Shown here: in pieces, positions 25,632 through 36,691 of the stretch
How the letters are laid out: each line of letters opens with the position of its first letter
Position numbering within the stretch: position 1 is the stretch's first letter
Assembly: GCA_963717155.1 (NCBI GenBank)
Contig: OY970326.1
Span: 4,340,001 to 4,404,000 of the forward strand
Length of the DNA stretch: 64,000 bases
DNA from: G963717155 sp963717155
GTDB lineage: Bacteria > Actinomycetota > Thermoleophilia > Gaiellales > JALYLC01
Reading direction: 5' to 3'
Program-made: the position numbers and the translations under genes
The notes under the pieces: model-generated
Seen by the model: only the letters and a program-made list of their open reading frames with translations
Told to the model about the DNA's origin: nothing
The model's database searches: none

Positions 25632-26691
25632 ATGCGCACCTGGGACCTCCTCTCCGAGCTGCCGATCGACGTCGAGGGATACGTGCTCGACCCGCACGAG
25701 ATCCCGTTTCCCAACGGGGATGCACGCCGGACGACCGTCGTGCGGCTGCAGGGCGGCGGCCTCGACGGCGTCGGCGAGGACATCACCTACGACGCGGCGG
25801 CCCAGCTCGTGCTCCAGGATGCCGGCCCCGAGCAGCCGCTCGCAGGCTCGACGACGCTCGCGGGGTTCTCCCGGCTGCTCGACGGCCTCGATCTCTCGCC
25901 GGGAGGCGGCGCGCCGGAGGCCGGGGCCTCGCCCGACTACCGTCGCTGGGCGTTCGAGAGCGCGGCGCTCGACCTCGCGCTCCGCCAGGCGGGGCTCTCA
26001 CTGGCAGGGGCTCTCCGGCGCGAGGTGAAGCCCCTGCGCTTCGGCGTGTCGTTCTCGCTCGGCGATCCGCCCGCCGCGACGCGCATCCACGAGCTGCGCG
26101 CGCGCTACCCCGGCACGCACTTCAAGCTCGACGCCACGAGCGCGTGGACACGTCCGCTGGCAGACGAGCTGCATGCGACGGGCGCGGTCGACGTCGTCGA
26201 CCTGAAGGGCTACTACGTCGGCACCGTCGTCGATCAACCCGCCGACCCGGTGCTGTACCAGCTGATCGTCGACGCGTTTCCCGACGCGATCGTCGAGGAC
26301 GCGCGCGTGGGCTCCCGCGGTCGAGGCGATCCTGGCTCCTCACCGGTCCCGGCTGAGCTTCGATGCCCCGATCCACTCGATCGACGATGTCCGCGCGCTG
26401 CCGTTCGCGCCGCGGGTCCTGAACTCGAAGCCCTCCCGCTTCGGCACCCTCGAGCGGCTGCTCGACTTCTACGACTACGCCGCAGCCGAGGGCATCGAGC
26501 TCTACGGCGGAGGCCAGTGGGAGCTTGCGGTCGGGCGCGACCAGATCCAGCTCCTGGCGGCGCTGTTCCATCCGGACGGCCCGAACGACGTCGCGCCGCG
26601 ACCGTACAACTCGCCCGTGATCGCGGACGGGCTGCCGACGAGCCCGCTCCTGCTGCGCCCGTCGGCGAGCGGGTTCGGCCTCGACCCGTAG
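25632..26691 (+). CDS. Enolase-superfamily-like protein, frame break near 26312
   Basis: About 353 residues when joined. The N-terminal capping domain (TTVVRLQGGGLDGVGEDITYD, RRWAFESAALDLALRQAG) and the barrel strands (HFKLDATSAW, DVVDLKGYY, AIVEDARV) follow the muconate-lactonizing/mandelate-racemase plan. The usual KxK catalytic pair reads HFK, so the first Lys is His. At about 26312 the frame shifts; the next frame continues WAPAVEAILAPHRSRLSFDAPIHSIDD and ends GFGLDP at 26691. The reaction is unknown. Confidence 0.7.
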
Positions 26692-26697
26692 GGCCCC

Positions 26698-28684
<1,987 letters not shown>

Positions 28685-28778
28685 GCTGCCGCTCCTCGCA
28701 GGTATCCTTGGCCCGGCTCGGCCACGTCACTCGGTTCGTCCACCCTACCCGACGACGGCGATCCAACCTCACCGCATC

Positions 28779-30266
28779 TTGCGCACACGCCTCCTCATAG
28801 GCAGCGCCGCCGTTCTCGGCGCGATGCTCGTCGCCGCGACGACGGGCATTGCCGCCGGCGGCGCACCCCCGACGGCGCGTGCGGTCGCAGTCCAGGTCAT
28901 GGTGCCCGGAGCCCAGACGACACAGGGCGGCTCCTCCGGCTCGGGGTCGTACGCATATCGCGACGTCGTCTCGGTCGGCAGCTACCAGGTCAGCACGACG
29001 ACCAGCGCACGCCAGTCCACGGCGATCGCCCAGGTCTCCGGCATCAGCCTGCTTGCGGGCGCGGTCCAGGTGTCGGCCGCCTCCGCGGCCATCCGTGCGA
29101 CAGCGCCGGCCACGGGATCGCCGAGCGGCGACTTCGGCGGTGCGATCGGATCCGTGACGGTGAACGGCGCTGCGGTCGGCGTCTCGTCGGGCTCGCGCGT
29201 CGACATTCCCGGCATCGGCTACGTGACCATCGATCAGCGCGTCGTCGTCTCGCCGCCGAACTCGGGTGCCTACCGCGCGTTCGAGGTTGCCCTCGACCTC
29301 CATCTCGATGTCGGCTGGCATGACCTCCCGGCGGGCACCGAGGTGCTCGTCGGCTACGCGGACGCGGGAATCAGCCAGGTCACCGCTGCGCCCGATCGCG
29401 GCGGCAAGGCTGCGCCGCCGGCACCTCCGACGGGCACGACCGCAACCACCCCGAGCGGCGAGGGCGGCGTCTCGCTGCTGCCGACCGCGCCGTTGCCGTC
29501 CGACATCGCGGGCGAGCCGGGCATCGCCGACGGCGGCCCCCCCGGCAGCGACGCGACGCCTCCGGGCGGCTACTCGCTGGATCCGCCGATCGACGCCGCC
29601 ACGAAGGCGGCGCTCCTCGGCCCGAGCTACCTCTTCCCGCTGGCCGGTGGCGCGCGCTTCCAGAACGATTTCGGTGCGCCGCGCGCAGACACGCGATTCA
29701 ACCAGGGCATCGACCTCTTCGCCCCCCTCGGCACGCCGGTGCTCGCCGTCCACGACGGCACACTCGTGCAGGTCGGCTGGAGCAACATCGGTGGACGCCA
29801 GGAGTGGCTGCGCGACAGCGATGGGAACCTCTTCTACTACGGTCACCTCTCGGCCTACGCCCCGGTCGCCAGGACGGGCGCGCAGGTGCATGCCGGCGAC
29901 GTGCTCGGCTTCCTCGGCGACTCGGGCGACGCGCAGGGCACGCCGTTCCACCTGCACTTCGAGATCCACCCGGCCGGGAAGTGGGCCGTGCCGCCGTACC
30001 CCTACGTGAGCGCGTGGCTCAACAACTCGGCGCCGCTCGGCGGCGTGACCCCGGCGCGCGAGCACCCAGTCGCGCTCGTCCCGCTCGCATCGTTCGACAT
30101 CTCGACCGCCACGGGTCTCGATCCGGGATCGGTCGTCGCCGCCGCCAACGGCCCGTCCGACCTCGCGGGCGGGACCGCCGCGATCGTCGGCGGCCAGCCG
30201 GTTCCGAGCGCCGCGCAGCTGCTGACCCCGTCGCAGCCGGGCGACCCCTTCCAGACCGGCGGTTAG
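28779..30266 (+). CDS. Secreted M23-like (LytM) protein with a zinc-ligand substitution
   Basis: 495 residues from TTG 28779: signal peptide (LLIGSAAVLGAMLVAATTGIAAG), a beta-rich middle region of ~200 residues, a Pro/Thr/Gly linker and a C-terminal M23 domain. GHLSAYA and HLHFEIH, the second and third metal motifs, are intact. The first, normally HxGxDI, reads NQGIDLF, replacing one zinc His by Asn. It may thus be inactive and act as a peptidoglycan-binding or regulatory protein. An in-frame ATG at 28683 exists but overlaps the divergent acs start, leaving no promoter. Confidence 0.85.
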   Translation: MRTRLLIGSAAVLGAMLVAATTGIAAGGAPPTARAVAVQVMVPGAQTTQGGSSGSGSYAYRDVVSVGSYQVSTTTSARQSTAIAQVSGISLLAGAVQVSAASAAIRATAPATGSPSGDFGGAIGSVTVNGAAVGVSSGSRVDIPGIGYVTIDQRVVVSPPNSGAYRAFEVALDLHLDVGWHDLPAGTEVLVGYADAGISQVTAAPDRGGKAAPPAPPTGTTATTPSGEGGVSLLPTAPLPSDIAGEPGIADGGPPGSDATPPGGYSLDPPIDAATKAALLGPSYLFPLAGGARFQNDFGAPRADTRFNQGIDLFAPLGTPVLAVHDGTLVQVGWSNIGGRQEWLRDSDGNLFYYGHLSAYAPVARTGAQVHAGDVLGFLGDSGDAQGTPFHLHFEIHPAGKWAVPPYPYVSAWLNNSAPLGGVTPAREHPVALVPLASFDISTATGLDPGSVVAAANGPSDLAGGTAAIVGGQPVPSAAQLLTPSQPGDPFQTGG

Positions 30267-30299
30267 AGCCCTCTCGAGGGGTGCGCGTAGGCTTCCGGC

Positions 30300-31349
30300 G
30301 TGGACATCGACGCCGCAGCCGCCCTGCTCGCCGAGCGCGACGAGCCGGCCTACCGCGTGACGCAGGCGCGCCGCGCCGCGCTCACCGAGTACGCCGAGAG
30401 CTGGGACGAGGTCTCGACGCTGCCGCGAGCGCTCCGGGTGGCGCTCGACGAGCGCGCCCCGCTGCGCGAGCTGGTCGTCGAGGCCGAGCAGGTCGCCGCC
30501 GACGGCACGATCAAGCTTCGCCTGCGCACCGCCGACGGCTACCCGGTCGAGGCCGTCGCAATGCGCCACCGCGACCGCCGCACGGTCTGCCTGTCCTCGC
30601 AGTCGGGCTGCGCGCTCGCGTGCACGTTCTGCGCGACCGGTGCGATGGGGCTCGGGCGGAACCTCACGCCCGGCGAGATCGTCGAGCAGCTCGTGGTGCT
30701 GGCCCGCCGGCTGCGCGACAGCGACGGCGCGCGCGTGCACAACGTCGTGATGATGGGCATGGGCGAGCCCTTCCAGAACTACGACCGCGTCCTGGCGGCC
30801 TGCCGGACGATGAACGATCCGACCGGTTTCGGGCTGGGCGCGCGGCAGATCGCGATCTCGACGGCCGGCTGGGTTCCCGGGATCGACCGGCTCGCCGTCG
30901 AGCCGATGCAGATCAAGCTCGCCCTCTCGCTGCACGCACCGGACGACGAGCTGCGCGGCCAGCTGATGCCGGTGACCCGTCGCTATCCGATCGCCGAGCT
31001 GATGGATGCGTGCCGGCGCTACCGCGCCGCGACCCGTCGCCGGATCTTCGTCGAGTACCTGCTGCTCGAGGGCGTGAACGACTCGCGCGCACACGCGCGA
31101 GCGCTGGCCGATCTGCTGCGGCCGCACGGGCGTGGCGCCTTCCACGTGAACCTGATCGCCTACAACCCGACCGCCGCGGGCTTCCAGGGGTCGGCCTCCT
31201 ACGTCGTCGAGCAGTTCGCACAGGCGCTCGAGCGCGGCGGCGTCGGCTCGTCCTACCGCGTCTCCCGCGGCCGTGAGATCGATGCGGCGTGCGGTCAGCT
31301 TGCGATGGCCGGCGTGCCGCCGCGCCGACGGTCAGCCGCGAAGGTCTGA
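30300..31349 (+). CDS. rlmN: 23S rRNA (adenine-C2)/tRNA methyltransferase
   Basis: Radical-SAM methyltransferase of 349 aa that methylates A2503 of 23S rRNA and A37 of some tRNAs. The cluster ligands are Cys104, 108 and 111 in CALACTFC. GMGEPFQNYDRV, LALSLHAPDDELR and YLLLEGVND are RlmN-specific, and the resolving Cys is in the C-terminal DAACGQLA. GTG 30300 lies six bases after TAGGCT, a likely leaderless start. Its end overlaps the convergent dehydrogenase by 18 bases. Confidence 0.95.
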   Translation: MDIDAAAALLAERDEPAYRVTQARRAALTEYAESWDEVSTLPRALRVALDERAPLRELVVEAEQVAADGTIKLRLRTADGYPVEAVAMRHRDRRTVCLSSQSGCALACTFCATGAMGLGRNLTPGEIVEQLVVLARRLRDSDGARVHNVVMMGMGEPFQNYDRVLAACRTMNDPTGFGLGARQIAISTAGWVPGIDRLAVEPMQIKLALSLHAPDDELRGQLMPVTRRYPIAELMDACRRYRAATRRRIFVEYLLLEGVNDSRAHARALADLLRPHGRGAFHVNLIAYNPTAAGFQGSASYVVEQFAQALERGGVGSSYRVSRGREIDAACGQLAMAGVPPRRRSAAKV

Positions 31350-32279
31350 CCCGCCCAGCCGTCCGACAAGCGGCCGTCCGTCGAGGCCGGCGCGAACCGC
31401 GTCGGCGACGGACCGGAGCAGCGACTCCTCCGCGTCCTGCGACGCCCACGCAATGTGCGGGGTCAGCAGCAGGTTCGGCGCCGACAGGCGCACGTCGCCA
31501 GCCAGCGGCGGCTCGTCCTCCCAGACGTCGAACGCCGCCGCGGCGGGCCTGCCGTCTCGCAGCGCGGCAGCGAGTGCCGTGAGATCGACGAGTCCCGCGC
31601 GTGAGACGTTCACGAGCACCGACCACCGCGGCATCATCGCCAGCTCACGCGCGCCGATCAGTCCGTCCGTCGCCGGCGTGAGCGGGACGTGCAGGCTGAC
31701 GGCCTGCGAGCCGGCGAGCAGCTCGTCGAGCGTCGCAGGGGCCGCGCCCGCCGCACGGATCGCGTGGTCGTCGAGCAGCGGGTCGTACCCGAGCACGTCG
31801 ATCTCGAGCGCCCGCGCTCGCAGGGCGAGTCCGCGCCCGATCCGCCCGAGCCCGACGATCCCGAGCGTCGAGCCGGCGATGCGCCGGACTCCGGGGAGGC
31901 CCGGCGGATCCCACGCACCCTCTCGCCGCTCGGCGTCGAGACGGGGGATGCCGCGCCACAGCGCGAGCACCGACGCGAACGCGTGATCGGCGACCTCCTC
32001 CGAGCAGTACGCCGGTGTGTGGAACGTCGCGACCCCGCGCCGCGCGAGGCCCTCGACGTCGAGGTGGTCGTGACCCACGCTGGCGGTGACGACGACGCGC
32101 AGCGCGGGCAGGGCCTCGGCATCGTGCAGCCCGAACGGCGTGTCGTTCGTGGTCACGACCCCCACGCACGCGGCATCGGCGAGGGGCGGGAGCCGACGCT
32201 CCACGCGCATGCCGGGCAGGTGCGGGGCGAGCTCGCCCGGCTCGAGCCACGGGTCGACGGTGAGAATCAACGGGTCCAT
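31332..32279 (-). CDS. D-2-hydroxyacid dehydrogenase (NAD-dependent)
   Basis: 315-residue member of the D-isomer-specific 2-hydroxyacid dehydrogenases. NAD-binding motif GIVGLGRIGRGLA at about residue 148; VNVSRAGLVD with the substrate Arg; DVWEDEPPL with the catalytic Glu; and PHIAWAS with the catalytic His. These interconvert 2-keto and D-2-hydroxy acids (glyoxylate, hydroxypyruvate, phosphoglycerate); the substrate cannot be chosen. TAGGCT is ten bases before ATG 32279. Confidence 0.9.
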   Translation of the reverse strand: MDPLILTVDPWLEPGELAPHLPGMRVERRLPPLADAACVGVVTTNDTPFGLHDAEALPALRVVVTASVGHDHLDVEGLARRGVATFHTPAYCSEEVADHAFASVLALWRGIPRLDAERREGAWDPPGLPGVRRIAGSTLGIVGLGRIGRGLALRARALEIDVLGYDPLLDDHAIRAAGAAPATLDELLAGSQAVSLHVPLTPATDGLIGARELAMMPRWSVLVNVSRAGLVDLTALAAALRDGRPAAAAFDVWEDEPPLAGDVRLSAPNLLLTPHIAWASQDAEESLLRSVADAVRAGLDGRPLVGRLGGSDLRG

Positions 32280-32316
32280 CGGCGCGCCGAGCCTACCGCG
32301 GTCAGAATGCGTGCGC

Positions 32317-32784
32317 ATGGCGGCCCAGCGAAAGCGCATCGAGATCCGCTGGCGCGATCTCGACGGCTTCGGCCACGTCAACAACGCCGTCTTCCTCACG
32401 TACCTCGAGGAGTGCCGCGACGAGTGGCTGCAACGCGAGCTTCGCGACCCGCCGGGGCGGGGCGAGTACCTGCTCGCACGCATCGCGATCGACTACCGGA
32501 GCGCCGTGACGATGGACGACGACTGGGTCGAGGCCGAGGTCGACGTCCTGCGCGTCGGGCGCTCGAGCGTGACGCTCGGCGAGCGCGTTCTCGCGGGCCC
32601 CGGGCGCCGGCTCGCGGCCGAGGCGGAGGTGGTGGCGGTGCGTTACGACTGGGAGACCGGTCGCCCGCGGCCGCTCGATCCCGAGCTTGCAGCCAGCCTC
32701 GCTGCGAGCACCGCGGACACGTCGGCACAGGCTGCCTCGGCCGCGGCCAGCGGTGAGAGTCCCTCCGCGCGCCCGTCGGCGTAG
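32317..32784 (+). CDS. Acyl-CoA thioesterase, 4HBT (hotdog) family
   Basis: 155-residue hotdog protein. IRWRDLDGFGHVNNAVFLTYLEECR is the 4-hydroxybenzoyl-CoA thioesterase signature with the catalytic Asp, and IAIDYRSAV and SVTLGERVL complete the fold by about residue 120. The last ~27 residues (rich in Ala/Ser) are beyond the normal fold and lie entirely in DNA that also encodes the C-terminus of the convergent PfkB kinase. Confidence 0.88.
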   Translation: MAAQRKRIEIRWRDLDGFGHVNNAVFLTYLEECRDEWLQRELRDPPGRGEYLLARIAIDYRSAVTMDDDWVEAEVDVLRVGRSSVTLGERVLAGPGRRLAAEAEVVAVRYDWETGRPRPLDPELAASLAASTADTSAQAASAAASGESPSARPSA

Positions 32785-33515
32785 AGCGCGAGAAACGAGT
32801 CGCCGGCGCCGGTCGGGTCGACCCCGGCGACGGGACTCGAGCTGATCGATCCGCTGTCGGGCGGAGCCGCGACGTCCACACCGGTCGATCCGAGCGTCAC
32901 GAGCACCTCCGCGACGCCGGTGCGCCTCGCGATCTCGGCCGGATCGAGTGTGCCGAAGGCTGCGAGTGCCTCCTCCTCGGACAGCTTGAGCGCCTGCACG
33001 TGCGCGAGGAGGTCAGCGCCCAGCGTGCCCGTCAGGTGCAACGGGCCGAGCTTCGCCTCGCGCAGCGGCCCCTGCGCGTCGAGCACCAGGCGCCGGCCTC
33101 CCCGAGCGAGCACTCGGAGCGCCTCGGGGCCGAAGTCGCGCGACCCCTGCGTGGCCGCATGCACCCACGTGGCGTCGCGCAGCACGGTGGGGGCGAGCCC
33201 CTCGAGATCGTCGGCGCTCCATGGACTGCCGAGACCTGCGAGCGTGTGCTCCCGCTCGCCGTCCGGTCGGTAGCGCAGCACGCTCCTGAAGGAGGTCTCG
33301 TCGAGGCGCAGGTAGAGGCGCTCGCAGAACGGGAGGATCGGGGCTGCGAGCCGGGCGGCGTGGCATCGCGTCGCTACCGTGGGAGGTCGCCCGCGCTGGT
33401 CCGCGAGGGCCCGCGCCGCGAACACGGTGCCGCCCCCGGTCGCCTCGCGGGGCTCGCTGTCGGGCAGGACGATGACATCCGCGACGGTCAGGCCGATGAC
33501 TGCGATGCGTGCCAC
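32643..33515 (-). CDS. PfkB-family carbohydrate/nucleoside kinase
   Basis: 290-residue ribokinase-like kinase. The N-terminal beta strand VARIAVIGLTVADVIVLP and the GGGTVFAARAL region lead to the C-terminal anion hole/catalytic motif DPTGAGDSFLALY with the catalytic Asp. The substrate is a sugar or nucleoside, not further assignable. GTG 33515 is eight bases after TACCAT. It overlaps the convergent thioesterase by 142 bases, an unusually long tail-to-tail overlap. Confidence 0.85.
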   Translation of the reverse strand: MARIAVIGLTVADVIVLPDSEPREATGGGTVFAARALADQRGRPPTVATRCHAARLAAPILPFCERLYLRLDETSFRSVLRYRPDGEREHTLAGLGSPWSADDLEGLAPTVLRDATWVHAATQGSRDFGPEALRVLARGGRRLVLDAQGPLREAKLGPLHLTGTLGADLLAHVQALKLSEEEALAAFGTLDPAEIARRTGVAEVLVTLGSTGVDVAAPPDSGSISSSPVAGVDPTGAGDSFLALYADGRAEGLSPLAAAEAACADVSAVLAARLAASSGSSGRGRPVSQS

Positions 33516-33594
33516 GCCACGCGATGGTAGTTGCGTCCCGGGTGGCAGGAGTCCGCGTGGGCCTGGCGTAGGCCGGTTCGTGCGACTTCCCCTC

Positions 33595-34194
33595 GTGACG
33601 CAGATCCAGTCGGATCGCCTGCCGGCCGTCATGCGAGGCGCCGGTCTGCGCCTCTTGTGGGTGTGCCTCGCGGTGTGGGCCCTCGGGATGCTCTCGCCGC
33701 GTGTCACACCGCACCAGGCTGCGGTCATCGTGTTCGTCGGCGCCGGGGTGGTGATCGGCGTCGCCGTGCTTCTCGCGGCCGGGACGCGACGGATCCTGAG
33801 GAGCCTGCGGATCGGCCTCGTCGACCGCACGGTTGCCGGTGCGGAGGCACTGCTCGTGCTGGTCCGGCGGATCGGCCTCCTGGTCCTGGCGCTCGGCTTC
33901 TTCCTGTTCTGGACGCTCGTGTACCTCGGAGTCTGGTGGTGGCACCCGGCCGGAGCGTTCGCCGGTCTCGGTCCTCACCCGTACTTCTCCGACTTCTTCT
34001 ACTACGCGGTCACCACGGCCTTCATCTCGCCACCCGGCGACATCCTCGCCCGCTCGCGCGGCGCGCGCACCGCCACGATGGTCGAGATCGTGACCGGCGC
34101 AGCGCTCTTGTCGGTGTACCTCGCGTCCTTCGTCGACCTGCGACCTCCGACCCTCGCCAAGGATGCGGACGCGGAGACGTCGCAGGCGCCCTGA
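33595..34194 (+). CDS. Channel-like membrane protein with degenerate pore loop
   Basis: About 199 residues from GTG 33595 (ATG 33631 is an alternative). Four hydrophobic segments occur: near residues 17-32, 40-62, 92-117 and the last helix MVEIVTGAALLSVYLASF. Between the last two lies PYFSDFFYYAVTTAFISPPGDILARSRG, laid out like a two-TM potassium channel pore (FYxSxxTxTTxGYGD), but the GYGD filter is replaced by ISPPGD. It is likely a relative of Ion_trans_2 proteins without normal K+ selectivity. Confidence 0.65.
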   Translation: MTQIQSDRLPAVMRGAGLRLLWVCLAVWALGMLSPRVTPHQAAVIVFVGAGVVIGVAVLLAAGTRRILRSLRIGLVDRTVAGAEALLVLVRRIGLLVLALGFFLFWTLVYLGVWWWHPAGAFAGLGPHPYFSDFFYYAVTTAFISPPGDILARSRGARTATMVEIVTGAALLSVYLASFVDLRPPTLAKDADAETSQAP

Positions 34195-34203
34195 AACCGG
34201 GTC

Positions 34204-35004
34204 TTACGTGACCTCGACGGCCTCGTCGAGGCGAACCTCGACGTCCCGCTCGGCTCCCTCGACACGCACGACGAGCGCATCCTGCGGGACGCGATAGGCG
34301 CGCACGACACCGCGGCCCGAGGGCGTGTCGACCATGCGGCCGACGGCCGGTGCCCGGTCGCGGAAGCTGCGGTACACCGGGTGTTCGAACGCCAGGCAGC
34401 AACGCAGGCGGCCGCACAGCCCGGTGATCCGGCCCGGGTTCATCGGGAGATCCTGGTCCTTCGCCATGCGCAGCGTGATCGGCTGCTCGTGCGAGGGGTA
34501 GCGGTTGCAGCACTTCACCGGACCGCACAGGCCACCGCCCTCGCACAGGCGCGCAGCCTCGCGCGGGGGCGCCTGCCGGAGCTCGACCCGCCTCCCCGAG
34601 CGCCGGCTGAGCTCGCCCGCGATGCCGCGCAGCTCGAGCCGCTCGTCCGCGCGGTACCAGACCGAGGCGCGCGTGCCGTCGAGCGAGATGTCGCAACGCA
34701 CCGCGCTCGCCGGCGAGGAGTCCCGGCGCAGGAGCTGGCGCAGGTGCTTGAGGACCGCCGCGGCCGCCTCGTCGTGCTCGCGAGCCGCCCGCTCGTCCTC
34801 GGCCGTCGCGGCGCGGATCACGGGGCTCGCGGTCACGCCGCCCTCCGGCGCCCAGTCGTGCGGCGCGAGCACGACCCGGCCGAGCGCCTCGCCGCGCGGC
34901 GTCTCGCACACCACGCGGTCGTTCCAGCGCAGCTCGAGCTCGCCGGCCGCGTAGCGCTGCACCTTCCCGCCTGGCGAGAAGACGACCCCCACGCACCTTG
35001 CCAT
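34204..35004 (-). CDS. ricT: PSP1-domain protein (RicT/YaaT-like)
   Basis: 266-residue PSP1 protein. It has RWNDRVVCETPRGEALGRVV, then the Cys-rich core CEGGGLCGPVKCCNR and GLCGRLRCCLAFE (about residues 165-215), which in Bacillus RicT ligates Fe-S clusters together with RicA/RicF. Downstream of tmk and holB, it matches the order of the Bacillus tmk-holB-yaaT region. A role in RNA maturation or regulation is inferred. RicA and RicF are not seen. Confidence 0.85.
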   Translation of the reverse strand: MARCVGVVFSPGGKVQRYAAGELELRWNDRVVCETPRGEALGRVVLAPHDWAPEGGVTASPVIRAATAEDERAAREHDEAAAAVLKHLRQLLRRDSSPASAVRCDISLDGTRASVWYRADERLELRGIAGELSRRSGRRVELRQAPPREAARLCEGGGLCGPVKCCNRYPSHEQPITLRMAKDQDLPMNPGRITGLCGRLRCCLAFEHPVYRSFRDRAPAVGRMVDTPSGRGVVRAYRVPQDALVVRVEGAERDVEVRLDEAVEVT

Positions 35005-35024
35005 GGGTCGGACCTCTGTTGGGA

Positions 35025-36021
35025 TCAGATCGTCCGGGCGAGCCGGACGCGATGGAGGAGTGCCTCGACGGCGAGCTCCGGGGTAATCGTCAGCTGCAAG
35101 GCCCGCCGGGTATCGAGTGCCGCCTCGAGCGCACGCTCGACGACCGCCGGGTCGCCTGACGCGTCCTCGCGGAGCTCCGACAGGCGGGCCGAGTGTACCA
35201 CCACGCTTTCGGCGCCAGAGGCCGTGCACAGGACGTCGCGGAACCAGCTCGCGAGGCCGTCGACGGTTGCGCCCGCAGCCTCGGCCTGGGTCTGACGCCG
35301 CCGCCGCCCCGTCAGCTCCTTGTGCTCCGCATCCGTCTTCTTGCGCTCCTTGCTGCGCATCGCCACGGGCAGGAAGTCGGCGCCCTCACGCGCGTCCTGC
35401 GAAGCGCTCGTCCACCTCGCGGAGCGCCGTGCGCTCGAGCGCCCCGCGCCGCCTGGAGGTGCTGCGCGACGCGCGGCGGCCGGATCGAACGCGGGGTCGT
35501 TCAGCGCAGCGCGTCGCGACGTCGACGATCCAGTCGGCGGCCGGCTCGCGGCGCGGCGGCCCCGCGATCGCGATCTCCTGGCAGCGCGAGCGGACGGTTG
35601 CGAGCAGGTGGTGCGGCAGATGCGTCACGAGCAGCGTCACCGCGTGCGGCGGTGGCTCCTCGATCGACTTGAGCAGCGCGTTCTGCACGATCTCGGACAT
35701 CGCGTGGGCGTCCCGGACGATCGCGACGACGCGCTCGCTCGAGTGGGGACGCAGGTGCACGGCCTGCCAGATCGCTGCGATCTGCTCGAGGCGGATGACC
35801 TGACCCTCGCGGATCGCCTCGATGACGTCCGGATGCCCCTCGGCCACCTGGGTCGGTGTCACTCCTGCGAGAGCCGCCGCGAGCAGCGTCGCAGCATCGT
35901 CGGCCGCCGACTCGGGCGGTCCCGAGAGGAGGTAGGCATGCACGGGATCCTGCACCGCGGCGCGCAGCTTGAGGCGCGCGCGGGGATCGAGCTCGAGTGC
36001 CGCGAACGGGTCAGTCTCCAC
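35025..36021 (-). CDS. holB: DNA polymerase III delta' subunit, several frame breaks
   Basis: Clamp-loader delta' subunit. The N-terminal frame (GTG 36021) reads TDPFAALEL, HAYLLSGPPE, then the AAA+ marks VRDAHAMSEIVQNALLKSIEEPPPHAVTLLVT and the sensor region VRSRCQEI. Between about 35530 and 35385 the frame changes at least twice; ALNDPAFDPAAARRA and LERTALREVDERFAGR occur in different frames. The C-terminal frame (to 35025) has REGADFLPVAM...AAGATVDGLASWFRDVL and ends RLARTI, normal for delta'. It overlaps tmk by 11 bases. Confidence 0.8.
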
Positions 36022-36609
36022 CGAGCGCCTCCCGCACGCGTTCGGCGACCAGCTCGGGATCGCCGTCGGCCGCCACCCGGACGATGCGCTCTGGCTCGGC
36101 CGCCAGCGAGCTCGCGGTAGCCCTGCGCGACGAGCTCGTGGAAGTCGGCGGCCTCGGCCTCGATCCGGTCGTCCGGCAGGCCCGCGCGCCGCTCGCGGGC
36201 GTCGCTGGTCGAGAGCTCGAGCAGGACCGTGCGGTCCGGGAGCACCCCGGAGATCGCGAAGTCGTTGACGGCGCGCACGGCCGCGATCCCGAGCGCGCGG
36301 GCTGCGCCCTGGTAGGCGAGCGAGCTGTCGATGAAGCGGTCGGCCACCACGTGCGCTCCCCGCGCGAGCGCCGGCGCGACGATCTCGTCGACGGCCTGGG
36401 CTCGCGCGGCGGCGATACAGCAGCGCCTCGGCGCGTGCACCGATGGCCGCCTCGGGATCGAGCAGCACGAGGGTGCGCACGCGCTCGCCGACGGCGGTGC
36501 CGCCGGGCTCGCGCAGCTCGACCACCTCGTGCCCACGCTCGCGCAGCCAGGCGGCGTACAGGCGCGCCTGGGTGGTCTTGCCGGCGCCGTCGACGCCCTC
36601 GAAGCTCAC
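36011..36609 (-). CDS. tmk: Thymidylate kinase, two frame breaks
   Basis: dTMP kinase (about 199 aa joined), essential for dTTP synthesis. Frame one: SFEGVDGAGKTTQARL (P-loop) and REPGGTAVGERVR (DRX-type loop). Frame two: RAQAVDEIVAPALARGAHVVADRFIDSSLAYQG and AISGVLPDRTVLLEL, with the lid RERRAGLPDDRIE. Frame three: PERIVRVAADGDPELVAERV. Removing one C near 36415 and one G near 36110 gives a normal protein. An essential enzyme broken twice argues for sequence error. GTG 36609 is the only start before an in-frame TAA. Confidence 0.88.
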
Positions 36610-36633
36610 AAAGGGGGGTGCTGCGATCCGGGG

Positions 36634-36643
36634 ACATTACCGT
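36634..36643. promoter_or_regulatory. Shared-TA bidirectional promoter, tmk / LytR_C gene
   Basis: ACATTACCGT gives TAATGT on the minus strand (toward tmk) and TACCGT on the plus strand (toward 36692), sharing TA 36638-36639. Both sides then have leaders of 24-48 bases. Confidence 0.5.
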
Positions 36644-36691
36644 CCGCGACCGCGAAGGAACCCGCCGCCGGCCGGCGAACGAGAGGCTCCC

